Below, piece by piece: positions 1 through 11,676 of a stretch of 64,000 bases of DNA (position 1 is its first letter; each line of letters begins with the position of its first letter). This DNA is from Ailanthus altissimus (lineage: Eukaryota; Streptophyta; Magnoliopsida; Sapindales; Simaroubaceae), in NCBI GenBank assembly GCA_946807835.1, contig CAMPEX010000001.1, forward strand, positions 6,773,001 through 6,837,000, in the 5' to 3' direction. The position numbers were made by a program, and so were the translations under genes. The notes beneath the pieces were generated by a model, which was not told the DNA's origin, ran no database searches, and was given only the letters and a program-made list of their open reading frames with translations.

Positions 1-3000
1 AAAGGAACAGTGTTTTGAAACTATGCTGTACGTTCTACGAGGAAACTAAAACATCATATTTATAGGTAAAATTGTTAGTGGATAAAGCTAGTGGTGAGCG
101 ATGATAGAGAAACAAAATGTCTTCTTTTGTTTAATTTTGCCTACTCTTGACTCCGGAGGTGATAAATTATAACTTCATCGTCCTAGCAGTTAACTTATGA
201 ATAATGCCATGTATTTAAATAATATTTTAAATTCTTTTACTTTAAATAACGTGTTAAGTAATTATTAAATAATAAAATAATATAATAAATTATTTTAAAA
301 TTTACAATGTTTTATTATTTAATAATTACTTAACACTTAAATTTATAATTTAAAACATGCAACACATTTTTTGTTCAGCACACAAAATTTGAAGTCCCAT
401 AAATTGAGTTGAATTTTTTAATCTGTTTTTTTAGACGAAAAAAAAAAAAGTCTACGATGTTACCAAAGTAAACTGGGGATCAGCCCACAAAAATTATGTT
501 TCATTCTTTTCCTTCGGAGGTTTCTACATATCACCCCCTTGAAGTTTTGAGAAAAACTAAATTAGTCCAAATACATCAAAATCGTGACAGGTACCCCCAA
601 CTTTGTGACTGTGGGTGGTTATAAATCCGTCGGCATCATGAGGGTATATGCAACTTTTCTAAAGTTTAGAGATATATATCATGATTAAAAAAAGATAAAT
701 GACTATTATTTTTACTAAAAAGTTAAAAAAAAAAACTTAAATAAATTAATTACCTGAATACACTTATAGGAAGAGCTTAGATTAAAATGGATAGTATTGT
801 TTTATAAGTTTCAATAATCAATTAAAATAAAATAATATTAATTTATTTTAAACAGAAAACTACTAGATGCATTTGGTAACTAAATAGACTTATACAAGTG
901 AAGATTGATAGTAGTATTTTACAAATTTTAATAATGAATTAAAATAAATATATTCTCTTGATTTTAAAAGTTAAATAAAATTAAAAGAAAAAAAAGACAC
1001 CCAAACTCTCTAAAAATTATAAAAGAAACAATAAGAGCCCCATAATTTCATAATTACCTGAAGAGATCTACTACATCCATTATCAAAGTTTATTAGTTTG
1101 GATGGGCACAAGGGCAACATGGTACATTAACCTTACAAAGACAAATGCAACATCTTGACATTTTTGACATCAAAACATTTTTCAATTAATTTACAAATTA
1201 AAAAAATAGAAAAGGAAAAAGAAATAAGAGAAAATAAACACAGACAATGTCACCGACAGTAGATTGAAGAGCCATTGATACATGATGAAGTCATCTTCAA
1301 CAAGGGAGCGCCTAAAGAGGTTCAATTTGAATGATAATTATAGGTTGATGTTAAAAGGCACGAGTATGATATACCACCATCTCTATCATGTAGAACGACA
1401 ATGACTAGTGAAATTAAAGGAGGAGGATCAAAAGTATTTCGAAATGCTTTACATTCTCGGCGTCTTCTCCTAGAAGCACGAGTTATTGACAGTAAGAGGA
1501 TCAGGTCACATTATTAACATTATTAGCATTGCCTCGTAGACCTAATGATTCCTTGTGACTTTTTCAGCATTTCTTTGTTTTTTTTTATCCTCCGTCTTTT
1601 TTGCCTTTTCTTTCCCTATACGCCTCAACCCCACCGCCTAAGCCAATACACAAACAAAAATTAAATAAAAAAACCGTTTTTGTAGTGTCTTTATATAAAT
1701 AAATACAACACAATACCAAAACGAAGAGCGAGTGAGGAAGACAACCATGATATTCTCTTATGCCTATATAATTTTTTTTTTAATTTTTTGTTAAACTTTA
1801 CGTAATATTAGAATAGGTTTGAGGGTTCAAAGTGATTAAATAATTAGTGAAAACATCGCACCAATGCATGCACTGCCATAAATTAGTGATTAAATTGTTC
1901 TCAAGTCTTGAAGGCAATCTGCTTTTATTTATTAGCTTTTAGCTAATTTTAAGAATGTTGTTTGTATTTTTGCATTCTAGTTAAATAGACAGACATATGT
2001 TTTATGTCTAAGTTTTGCTTATTAAGTTTTGTGCTTGTATTCATTATGATTATTCTTTTATAAATAAAAGAATTTAGCATTCTCTTTCAAAAAAAAAGAC
2101 AGCAGAGATAAGGTGAATCTGTTTTGTTTTTTGTTTTTTTTTTGAAGACAAGACACAACAAATCAATTGCTTATATATCCAAGAAACAGTACCCTACACA
2201 AGGTTTAATTAAAATCCTTCTTCAATTAACTCGAAACTTTTAGAGACATCAATTAACTAGAAATTTTAATGCTTCATTTTATCAATTAATTTATGTTTCT
2301 AAAACATATAATTTAAAAGTGTAATATTTTATTTAATATACTTATTTATATGGGAAGAGATTTATTGAGACCCACTTAAATATGGTCAATTATAATATAT
2401 TCCAAAAATCTGTTCTCAAAATATTTTCTATAGGATGTTTATTTTTTATTTTATTTTTTCTAAATCTCTTTCTAAGTTTTGATACTATATTAAAGTATTA
2501 TTAGAGAATCAGTCTAGATTCTTCAATCTAACACCACTTAATTATCAACTTTAGCCTTAATTTTGATCTCATTTATTAAAATTTTTACATACCTTAATAC
2601 CTCTTATGCTGGTATTTAATACTTTAAAATTTTAAGTGTAACAGATTTCGCCTACAAATAAAACAAGAATAGTAAGGATAAATATAGTAATAGAGATAAC
2701 AATCATACACATAAGACACAAAGATATATGTAGTTCGGTAACAACCACCTATATCTACTGTGGATCACGGGATCTTAACAATTTTAAAAATTTTGAAATA
2801 TCAAATTTCAACACGTAAATATTAATTAAATCAATGACGAAATTAACATTTTTTTTCAAATGTATCTTTAAAAAAAGAAATTAGATGATCATCCATCAAA
2901 ATTATAAATTTATTTATGTCAACTTCTAGAAAATGATAGAATGTACGTATACATTTCATGGTTTGAGTCCTAATTAAAGTTAGGTTTCCTAACCAACAAT

Positions 3001-4280
3001 ATGTGTGTATATAATTAAATATGTTCTTCAATAAAAGAACATCCGAATGAATGTTATTATTTAGCATGAATAAGCGAATTAAATACATTCTCAATAAGTT
3101 GTTATTTGAAGAGTTGCTTTTAGGTCAAATATACTTCCAGCTCTAAAAACAAGGAAACGAAGAGGTATGAGTAATAGCCACGATCTCAGCGTTGAAGACC
3201 TATAATCTATTGGGACATAAATAACAGAGCTAGAGTTCTGCTCAGAATAGAGAATTCCTGTGAAGAGCAGGTTTTTCAAAATAAAAATAATAATGAAATT
3301 GGAAAGTTGTTAAATCATATTTTAATTGTGTCCACATTTGGAAGTTTTTGGTTAGGTCTTCTTAAAATTAGAGAGGTAAACGCCGTTGGGTTCAAACACC
3401 AATAAAAGGCTTATTCTTATCTTTCAAACACTATCATATGATATAAGGATGTCAATAAATCGAGTTTGAGATAGATATTTTTAAATTCAAACATTGTATT
3501 TATTTTAAAAATAATTTTTTTATTTTAAATTCGTTACGAGTTTAGAATTTTATTATCAAATTTACTCTAGATAATATGTACTCTTTACCAAATTCAAAAC
3601 GGATTATCCGTAAATTTTAAACAAGTTACAGATTAATATAATAAAAATTATAAAATTATAATATTAAATTTAAAGAAAATTCGTACAATATAACAATCAA
3701 AATTATATTTCAAATTTAAATTTAATAAAAGTCTTCTCCAACAAAGTTGGACTCATTTTAAGTTAAAACTAATAAAAGTAACTTATAAATAGTTAACACA
3801 AATACTAGACAACATAACTAAAAGCAACCAAATCAAACAAAATTAGTTTTCCTTAGGCTTGATTCAAGATTTAAGAACATGTTTCAGAAATAAATTTATA
3901 TTAGTATATTATAGTTTTAGGATAAGTCAATTTGACAACTAAGTAAGCCAATAGCACATTAAACATTAAACAAGTAAAAAAGTAAAATAAAATGCCTATC
4001 AATCTCCATCATGTTAAGAAAGTAAACAAAAAAATCAACCTCTCTCTTACAATATTCATATCATTTATTTATGTAATATAATGTCAGTGAGATGAATATT
4101 AAAAAAAGATCAAAATATGTTGATTGAGAACCAAAAAAATATTTAACGAGCGTGAGCCAATAGCTTTGTGAGAACACAAAATAGGAGATGAGAAAGCTGA
4201 GGGATGATATTTGTATGACAAGTAAGAATGAGAACAATTAATAGTTTGATGAAGAGATAAAAATTGTTCTTTTAATTTTC
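1..4280. other. AT-rich spacer, no gene recognised
   Basis: No open frame in this stretch resembles a known protein convincingly. The minus-strand ORFs at 2843-3279 are short and only faintly recall a copia integrase. Around 2700-2770 there is a stretch of the kind often seen inside plant copia elements (a 'gttcggtaac' motif next to 'ccacctatatctac'), so old retrotransposon debris is plausible. A purine/pyrimidine-rich patch near 1240-1740 was read on both strands without a call. Confidence 0.5.
251..336. repeat. 27-bp perfect inverted repeat
   Basis: Positions 251-277 and 310-336 are exact reverse complements (27/27 bases), separated by 32 AT-rich bases. Similarity weakens outside the arms. 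This could be the core of a small MITE or a chance AT-rich hairpin. No clear target-site duplication was found. Confidence 0.7.
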
Positions 4281-4281
4281 A

Positions 4282-4862
4282 CACTACTAATAAAAAGGGA
4301 TATTGTGATAGATAACGAAATTTTGTCATAGATTCATTTTGTAACCTAAAGTCATCTCACTAATTTATAATAGATCATTTCTATCATAAAATCTGTGACT
4401 CAAAATTTTAGTAGTTGAAATGACAGCCAATGTGTAAGTTTATGTAGCTGTTAACATTGCACGTGATTTGGTAGATGAAGTAATGATGATGCAAGTATTG
4501 ATGACATTATGCTAAGGTCACCCTAAAAATGTATGATGCCATTATGTATCACGATTTTGTGATATATTTGTATTTTTTATTTTTAAAATCATTTTATTTT
4601 TTAATACATACATATATATTTATTTAAGTGTTAATATTATATTTTTATTTATTTTTTATAATTAATATTTACATTTATATTTATATTTAATTATATAAAA
4701 ATTTATTAAATAATTAAAAAAACAATAGAAGCAAAATAAATTGTCAACAAAATTAAAAAATATATGTTATAGTTTAATTATTAAAAATACGAAAGTTAGC
4801 AAAAAGTCAAATATTCATGATTAAGAGCAAAATACGAACTTTAGTGACTAAATATACTAGTG
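4282..4862. mobile_element. Possible CACTA-type element remnant
   Basis: The stretch opens with CACTACTAATAAAAAGGG followed by a run about 'gtgatagataac...gtcatagattc', which is the style of a CACTA-superfamily terminus. A TAGTG at 4858-4862 could be the opposing end. The two ends match only over a few bases and no 3-bp target duplication is visible, so only the left end has real support. Confidence 0.3.
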
Positions 4863-4924
4863 CATGTACCTAAAAGAATTTGACATTGATATGGTTGCTA
4901 AAACGACCCTGTCATATTTTCACA

Positions 4925-6510
4925 AGTTATGAGTAGAAGTAAATCTATGTTGTGGTACAATACAATTAAAGATGAGATGGATTCAATGGCTAGTAATCAA
5001 GTCTAAGATCTTATTAAATTACCTAAAAGAGCAAAGGCCATTGGTTGTAAATGGTCTTTAAGACCAAAAGAGACTCTTTAGGATACATTGAAAAATATAA
5101 GTAAGACTTATAGCCAAAGTATTCACTTAACAAGAAGGAATTAATAATCATGTTTCTCTCTTGTTTTTAAGAAGATTTATTCAGAAAAATTATGGGATTA
5201 GTAGCCCATTTTGATATGGAATTGCATCAATTGATTTGAACACCAACTTCTTTAATGGTGATTTAAAAGAAGATGTTTACATGAGACAACTAGAAGAGTT
5301 CATCTCAAATGGAATTGAAAGCTTAAGAGATCTATTTATGGGTTTTTAGTAAACCTCCTGCCAATGGTATTTAAAGTTCTATAATATTATTTCTTCATTT
5401 GGTTTTACAGAGAATGTTATAGACCAATGTATACACCATTAGATCAGTGGGAGTAAAATCATTCTCTTAGTCTTATATGTAGATTATATTTTACTTGCTT
5501 CAAGTGATTTGGGCTTACTTTATGAAGTGAAATAATTTCTCTTATAATATTTTTACATGAAATATATGGGTGAAATCTCTTATGTAATTAGCATAAATAT
5601 TTATAAAGACATATCTCAAGGGATATTAAGATTGTCTCAAGAAACCTATATCAATAAATCCTTGAAAGATTTCATATGAGAGATTGTTCACCTGGTGTGG
5701 CACTAATCTAGTTTGGCTTGCTCGTGAGCATGCTGTAATCTATAGTTTACCCTTTTCCCTTTTTTTTGGAAAATGGCTCAAGTAACTACTATCAATCCAC
5801 TGTATTTCCGGCATCGCATCTGATTGTGAAAGGTGACAAATTCAGTTTAAACAAATGCCCAAAGTATAGTCTAAAAAGGGAGCAGATGAAGAACATTTCT
5901 TATGCTTCTGTAGTTCAAAGCTTAATGTATACACATGTTTGTACAAAACTTGATATTGCATATGCAGTGTGACTGTTAGGCAAATACTAGAGTAATCTTA
6001 GAATGGACCACTACAGAGCTACAAAGAAAGTTATGAGATATCTTCAAAGAACAAAAATTACATGCTTATCTACAACCGATCTAACCATCTTAAAGTGGTT
6101 GGATATTCAGATTTTGACTTTACTAGGTGTGTTGACTCTAGAAAAACAACATCAGGATATGTCTTCTTGTTAGCCAAAGAGGCAATTTCGTGGAGAAGTG
6201 CAAAGCGATCATTAATTACCACTTCAATTACAAAGGTAGAGTTTGTACCATATTTTAAAGTAATATTACAAGCTATTTGGCCTAGAAGTTTTATTTTGGG
6301 GCTTGGAGTTGTTCACTCTATTTTTTGGCTATTGAGATTTTACTGTTATTATTCAACTACATTGTTTTTAGGTAAGAACCACAAGAGTGGTAGTTAAAGT
6401 AAGCACCCATTAGAGATGATATTAAGGAAAATGTGGTGGCCATTGGGCACATTAGCACTATGCTTATGATTGCAGATCCCTTGAGTAAGATTTACCACTT
6501 AAATTGTTAA
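4925..6510 (+). pseudogene. Ty1/copia reverse transcriptase-RNase H remnant
   Basis: Read in shifting frames, this stretch follows the copia pol order. First comes the start of the RT domain ('IGCKWSL' near 5045). Next is the palm with 'LVLYVDYILLASS' near 5465-5505, where the usual YVDD is YVDY, so an active-site aspartate is lost. RNase H follows at 6062-6397 ('VVGYSDFDF', 'VDSRKTTSGYVFLLAKEAISW'). Many stops and frameshifts make it dead. About 100 bases at 5700-5810 interrupt the region between RT and RNase H with sequence I cannot match to copia. The integrase part, gag and LTRs are not recognisable nearby. The style is that of the Tork/SIRE branch, which is an inference. Confidence 0.85.
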
Positions 6511-8480
6511 GGAACATGTGCAAATGGGTCAATTCAATTTTATAAAATGTAACTGAGATATCCTTTAATTTTGTGTTATAGTATATTATATTTAAAATTC
6601 TAGTTTTTTAAACTTTGTTCATCTCATTTAGATGTATACATAAAGTTTAGAAAATGATAATATGGTTGTTTGATTATTGGATGAGGACCTTGAATAAAAT
6701 TTGAAGGTTCATTCATATAGATATATATGCCATATATAATTCTCACTCAAAAAAGAAAAATACATTGTAATACATGAAATATAATATTTAACTTACAAAG
6801 ACTTACCGCCATACTTCATTATATGTTACTTCTTCGTTTGAGTATAAAGGTACATTAAGAGAGGAAATGTATCACTAGATGTATGACATTTAGTTTTAAC
6901 GAGTCATGTGAGAAAATATTAAATGTGTCCGCTACTTTAATTTTAGTATTTAATTAATTAATTTAATTTACTAAATAACTGTAAAGTAGTAGATAACTTA
7001 AGTGACTTATTAAATCACATAAATTAAAAGTTACTCCTTATATTTGACTTGCAAATTAACACTCTTTAAGTGGCTAAAAATTAAGAGTTAAGTTATTAGA
7101 TAACTTCTATTTAAATACTTTTCTTCTTAATGGGAGAAGATTTTTTAGAATACTAAACTTAAAAAAAAAAATACATAGCTTATTTTTAAGAGGTATCTAG
7201 TTTAACAAAATAAGACTGAGATTTTACCCGTTAATAAAATATTGCGTGCTTGATAGACTAAAAAAATTTTCAGTACTCGATTTTAATGCAGTCCACCTTT
7301 TGGAAAACATACAAAGTTCATGCTGATAGCTTTGGACTTATTGCACGTACAGCAAGAACTTAATGAAGAGGTCGTAATGCACTTAAGGCATTCAATATAC
7401 TCTTTTGTGGGTTACTGGACGATACTGTGATAAAAATTACGGTATTTGTATAAATTTAATCATTAGGTTTAAATAGTTTGAAATTAATAAGGAAATCAAT
7501 ATATTTATGAGCTAATACATTTAAAAAAATAGATAAACCTAATTCCTTGAATTTTAATCCTATTTTGACAAATAAATTGCATATATAAACTTCATAATAC
7601 TATTTAAATAAAGAAAACAATTCTCTCTCCATTCTCTCTTCTTTGCTTGTTATTGTTAATTAATCCTATTTTGACAAATAAATTGCATATATAAACTTCA
7701 CATTTTCTACTTTTTTTAAAAAATAATTATTAAAAATAAAAACAATGTTCTAAAACATAAAAACTTGATTGTTGTGTTTGTTAAATATAATTTTGTAAAA
7801 CAAAAAACAATATAAACGTATTTTGACATTAGTATGGAAAAATAATAAAACAATTGTTTAACAGAAAACCGTGTTTTGTTTTGAAAATAGTTAAAAGCAA
7901 TGGTTAGCTGTTCTTTTCCAACATTTTAATTAGTTGTAATTATTTTTTTTAACATAAGGAGGAGATTTGTTTTTAATTATTTTTTCGAAAACCTAAACTA
8001 ATGCATTTTTTAACTGATTGTCGTTTTTGAAAAGGAAAAAATATTTTTGAATACTATTTTCAATTAATATAAACTCATGGTTATGACTCAACTTTCTTTG
8101 CGTGAGAATGATTTTAGTCAACACTTACCCAAGTAAAGATGATCGATAAATTAAAATGGCGAGTGGAAACAGAACATAATTGGTTTAAGTAGTTTAGTTT
8201 TTTGTTTTTTCTTTTTAGCGAGAGTTTAGTAGTTTGGTTTACTTGTAATATTTCAATAGCAAAAACAAATCCTCCATGTCAACTTTGACCCACAGGCCGT
8301 GGCGGAGATGTGACAATTCCGTCACAATACTTTACTTTGATTATTTGAATTGACTTTTTTGAAATGACAATCAACAACAAATAATTTACACTTTAACTTT
8401 ATATTGTTAGTTAACTCATCAAGATTTTAAAAGAAAATTTATTCAACACACAACTCTAATAAGTTTTAAAAATTATCAAT
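6511..8480. other. AT-rich spacer, no gene recognised
   Basis: There is no credible coding frame. It may contain the decayed 3' LTR of the copia remnant before it. The only clear structure is the 40-bp direct repeat listed separately. Confidence 0.5.
7555..7700. repeat. 40-bp perfect direct repeat containing a TATA-like core
   Basis: Positions 7555-7594 and 7661-7700 are identical over 40 bases, 106 bases apart. Each holds 'gcatatataaac', a TATA-box-like core. A pyrimidine-rich stretch of the kind seen in plant 5' leaders ('ttctctctccattctctc') lies between them. No coding region follows on either strand, so any promoter function is only a possibility. Confidence 0.75.
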
Positions 8481-8506
8481 TATATGTCTGATTTTATTCA
8501 AAACTT

Positions 8507-8517
8507 AACTCTGATAC
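8507..8517 (-). other. Primer-binding site for Met-tRNA (pararetrovirus)
   Basis: The minus strand reads TGGTATCAGAG, the complement of the 3' end of plant initiator Met-tRNA. This is used for minus-strand priming by Caulimoviridae and many LTR retrotransposons. It lies about 400 bases downstream of the TATA box, after the leader. Virus-like sequence is not recognisable beyond it. Confidence 0.8.
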
Positions 8518-8911
8518 CAAGTCGAGAAGAGAACAGGCTAACCCTTGATGTATGCACTGATCACAAGCTCAGCAGGCCTCTTCTAAAGAAAGAAGGTTCT
8601 CTGAGAAGAAGATCAGAGATCAGGCGTAAACCTGTTGCCCTAACGGCCTCCTTACCTCGACGGGACTTACGGCGGTTCTGGCCTGATCTAATCTTTTCAT
8701 TCAGAAATTAGAGTAATTTTGGCCTCTTACAAGGATTAGAGACCCCCTCCCTTATCGGATCTTTGCTATGTTATTTCTATCCAGGACTAGGGTTGTTAAG
8801 AGAATTCTAAAAGAAACTTTTAGAGGAACATGTTAAAAACACACTAATTATTTATTTTTCCCAATCTTAAGTTCTCTCTTAAGTTCTGCGTACAAACTGA
8901 ACTTAGAGACC
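8518..8911 (-). other. Pararetrovirus leader with stem-forming repeats
   Basis: This stretch lies between the TATA box and the primer site and has no long ORF on the viral strand. 'agatcaggc' near 8618 and 'gcctgatct' near 8684 are complementary and could form a stem of about 9 bp. A polyadenylation-type AATAAA sits at 8851-8856 (minus), some 56 bases past the TATA box. That fits the terminally redundant transcript of pararetroviruses, in which the signal is skipped once. A plus-strand ORF across this region (8484-8711) is treated as chance. Confidence 0.55.
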
Positions 8912-9110
8912 CTTATATAGATTTTCGGACCTTGACACTATGGTACTAATGGCTGACATACATTTATGACTTGAAGACTTCCTAGACATAAGGCCAAATA
9001 ATTACAAAGACTTTTATGGCCGACTGATTACATAAAGATGAAAATGACGTAAATATAAAGCTTGTTTGACACACTTGTCAATAAAGCTTATCTGACACAC
9101 TTGATATAAA
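8912..9110 (-). promoter_or_regulatory. Pararetrovirus-type promoter: TATA, TGACG and tandem repeats
   Basis: The minus strand has TATATAAG at 8919-8912. About 130 bases upstream, a TGACG motif (9045-9049) resembles as-1 elements of caulimovirus promoters, which bind TGA-type bZIP factors. Further upstream, a ~20-base unit around 'tgacacacttg' occurs twice about 28 bases apart (9058-9110), which looks like an enhancer duplication. Whether the promoter is active in the host cannot be told. Confidence 0.6.
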
Positions 9111-9346
9111 GCACACTAATAATGCATACATAAGACAGTGCTATAGTAGAAAGCACTTTTGTCTTGTCTTTATTCATTATGAAAGGACGGGTAGCTTGAG
9201 TTGTCACTGTCATAACCCTAGGTAAATTCATTGAATTGGGCCCAAAAGCTTCTCGTGTCTAGTGATGCGGGTTCCATTGAACTTGTGCTTGCTAACATGG
9301 CTGCTTCCTGTTAGATCTCACTATCGGTTAGATAAGGTTGGGCATC

Positions 9347-9853
9347 TTAGAACAATGATAGAGTCAAGTTGGGTTGCTGTGAAGTGTCATCTTCTTGCAT
9401 GTGGTCACATGGCACACTTGGTTGTGGGAAACTATCTGGTTTTGGAGGTTCATTCGAGTTTGGGGTGTAGTGATGATGATTGGCATAATCAGTCTGCCTG
9501 TGATATGTCAGAGAGGTTTGAAGTTGGTTTCTGTGAAAAATAGAGTCTACATTGTTCATTCTTTCGGAAAAGTCTGGCAACACATTCTCCCAAGGTGCTT
9601 GGTCTTCAGGAGAAATCCATATTGATGGAGGAATTATCTGATTTTCTTCTGCCATGACTCTTTCTAGAGCTCTCATTTTTATTTTGTGGTGTTCTTGAAA
9701 CAACTGTAGAAAGTAAGGGAAGGTAAAATAGTCCTTAACAGTGGGGTAATAATATATCTCATAGTCTGAGACTATTATTCCCTTTCGTTGGAGGAGAAGG
9801 ACTGTCCATAGGTGTCTTGGTTGAACTGCACTGTTGAGATGTTTATACAGCAA
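9347..9853 (-). pseudogene. C-terminal ORF following pararetrovirus RNase H, function unknown
   Basis: This 168-residue open stretch lies in the viral orientation, between RNase H and the promoter. Its N-terminal half is rich in aromatic and basic residues ('YEIYYYPTVKDYFTFPYFL') and continues into a charged helix. The second half is rich in His, Asn, Pro and Gln and looks disordered. I do not recognise the domain. It may be the tail of the polyprotein or a separate late ORF, since some endogenous caulimovirids have an extra ORF here. Recognisable sequence upstream to about 9960 ('WFYPKFWWINKL') suggests the frame once began earlier. Confidence 0.55.
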
Positions 9854-10117
9854 GTGTTGTAGTTTATTTATCCACCAGAATTTTGGGTAGAACCACTGGA
9901 GAAAAATACAAACTGAGTCGTCGTCTTCATGTTGCTGTATCCATTCAAGGGTTATCTATAATGAAAAATCTATAGCAATGATGTACAGATCTAGTAAATA
10001 CCAAAGCAAGTACAGGACATTTTTGGACCATTTTTGGAAGGGAGTGGCTTGGTAAAGATGGAAAAATGGATAATCCAAATTGAAAATAGGGCTTCCGATT
10101 ACAAAGTATCCATGTTC

Positions 10118-10815
10118 TTAGACGGCTTGTATGGCATAGTTGGATATCAGTTCTTTAGCTGCAGAGTGGAGAATTCTGGTTCGGATAAGTTCTGGTAGTT
10201 CAGGTGGGACGAAAGGTACAGATGGTTTGACTGTGAAGTTGCTCATCATGAAGATGGTGAGCTGTTTTTTCTTTGTGGTTGGTGGAGTGGTTGTAGGGCT
10301 CAGGCTTTTTATAGGATTTCGTGAAAGAAAGTCTGCGATAGTGTTGTCTTTTCCTTTCACATGAATGACGTCAAAGGAGTAGTTGGAGAACTATCTCTGC
10401 CATATCAATAATTGTGCTGGAGGAATCTTTTTCTGCTTGAATTTGAGCATGTTGGGAAAAGCTGACATGTCAATTTTAATTTGAAAATAATGACTAATTA
10501 AGTGGAACTCGAATCTCTCAATGCCACATTTTACAGCTAATATTTCTTTGTACATGTTGTGATAGTGGATTTCTGAATCAGTAAAGCTGCCGCTTTTGTA
10601 CCCACATATCTTTCTTTTTTCGTCGAGTTTTTCAAGGAGAATTGCACTCCAGTACAGATCACTTGCATCTATTTTTTAAAATTCATTTTCCCGAGGAGGG
10701 AATCTGGAGTGTTGGCTATCTCTTTCAACTTTTTGACTGAAGTGGTTTGCTCATAGGACCAAGGGAGATGATTTTTTCTGAGCATTTGGTAAAGCGGTTT
10801 TGTCAACTGGGTCAG
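10118..10815 (-). pseudogene. Pararetrovirus RNase H domain (frameshifted)
   Basis: Directly after the RT, and beyond an in-frame stop at about 10819, the frame carries the RT-RNase H linker. At about 10695 a frameshift moves it to another frame, which runs through 'IDASDLYWSAILL', 'KEILAVKCGIERFE' and the closing 'KGKDNTIADFLSRNP'. The first aspartate (DASD) and the glutamate of the next motif fit the type I RNase H active site, and the ADFLSR tail is the usual domain end. Two further in-frame stops occur. After the domain comes a Ser/Thr/Pro-rich spacer. Confidence 0.8.
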
Positions 10816-10818
10816 GTT

Positions 10819-11600
10819 CTAAATAAAGTCGGACATATAGTTGACAATTCCCAAGAATTGTTGGAGTTGTGTGTTGGATAAGTTTTCTTCTGGAAACTTG
10901 GTGAGCTGGCTGGCAATATGGGGCTGAAGTGTGAATTGTATGTTGTTGATTGTCATTCCAAGAAAGTCAATCTGGCTGTGGCCCACCTGGCATTTTGTTG
11001 GAGAAATCATAATGCCATATTTCTGCAAGAGGGACCCAAAATGTAAAAGCAACTGGTGATGGCTTTCTGCATTTTTCGAGAATAACAAGATGTCATCAAT
11101 ATAGATGAGTGCTGTTTTCGAGATTGGCTCGAATATCTGCATCATTGCTTTTTGAAATAGTGAAGGGGCTGGCTTAAGTCCAAAGGGAAGAACCGTCCAT
11201 TGAAAATGATGTTGAGGTGTACAGAATGTTGTCTTGTGGCGATCTTCTAGATCTATTCCAAGCTGCCAGAATCCTGATTTGAGATCAAACTTTGAAAACA
11301 GTTTTGCTGTGGATATTCTGAAAAAGAGTTGCTGTCTGTTGGGTAGTGAAAACTTGTCATCCTGTAAAACATCATTAAGAGGTTGATAATTAATTACAAG
11401 ACGCAATTTGCCCCTGACTTGTTCAGTTCTTTTGTTGACATAAAAGGCTTAACATGCCCATTGAGAGCTTGTTGGCTCGATCAATCCTTCATTAAAGAGC
11501 TGGGTTAGTTCATCTTTGGCAAGTTGGAGATGTTCTGGTGACATGCCTGGATGGCTTGCTTTTGTTGGGTTGATAACTTCGTTTTTCTTGAATGGGAGTT
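10819..11600 (-). pseudogene. Pararetrovirus reverse transcriptase
   Basis: The conserved RT blocks are in order: fingers ('LRLVINYQPLND'), 'KFDLKSGFWQLGI', 'WTVLPFGLKPAPSLFQ', the catalytic 'IYIDDILLF' near 11090-11102, then 'KCQVGHSQIDFLGM' and 'QFLGIVNYMSDFI'. Both aspartates of the YIDD box are present. The frame is the same as that of the protease upstream. One point stop occurs about 11453 and one at the end. The block is recognisable from about 11600 ('NPLWKNQTFF'). Short ORFs in other frames here are shadows. The gene is a relic within a single long polyprotein frame. Confidence 0.9.
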
Positions 11601-11676
11601 TGATGAAGAAGGTTTGATTTTTCCACAAAGGATTCGGACATTTGAAAATAAACTCTGAATGGCTATTGGTGACTGA

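Noticed and set aside
2843..3279. Possible copia integrase fragment on the minus strand
   Set aside because: Only vague similarity ('YIHTYC', 'ILMDDHLISFF'), without the conserved residues or neighbours needed.
9262..9625. Two plus-strand ORFs opposite the pararetrovirus C-terminal ORF
   Set aside because: They are mirror frames of the viral coding strand and resemble nothing.
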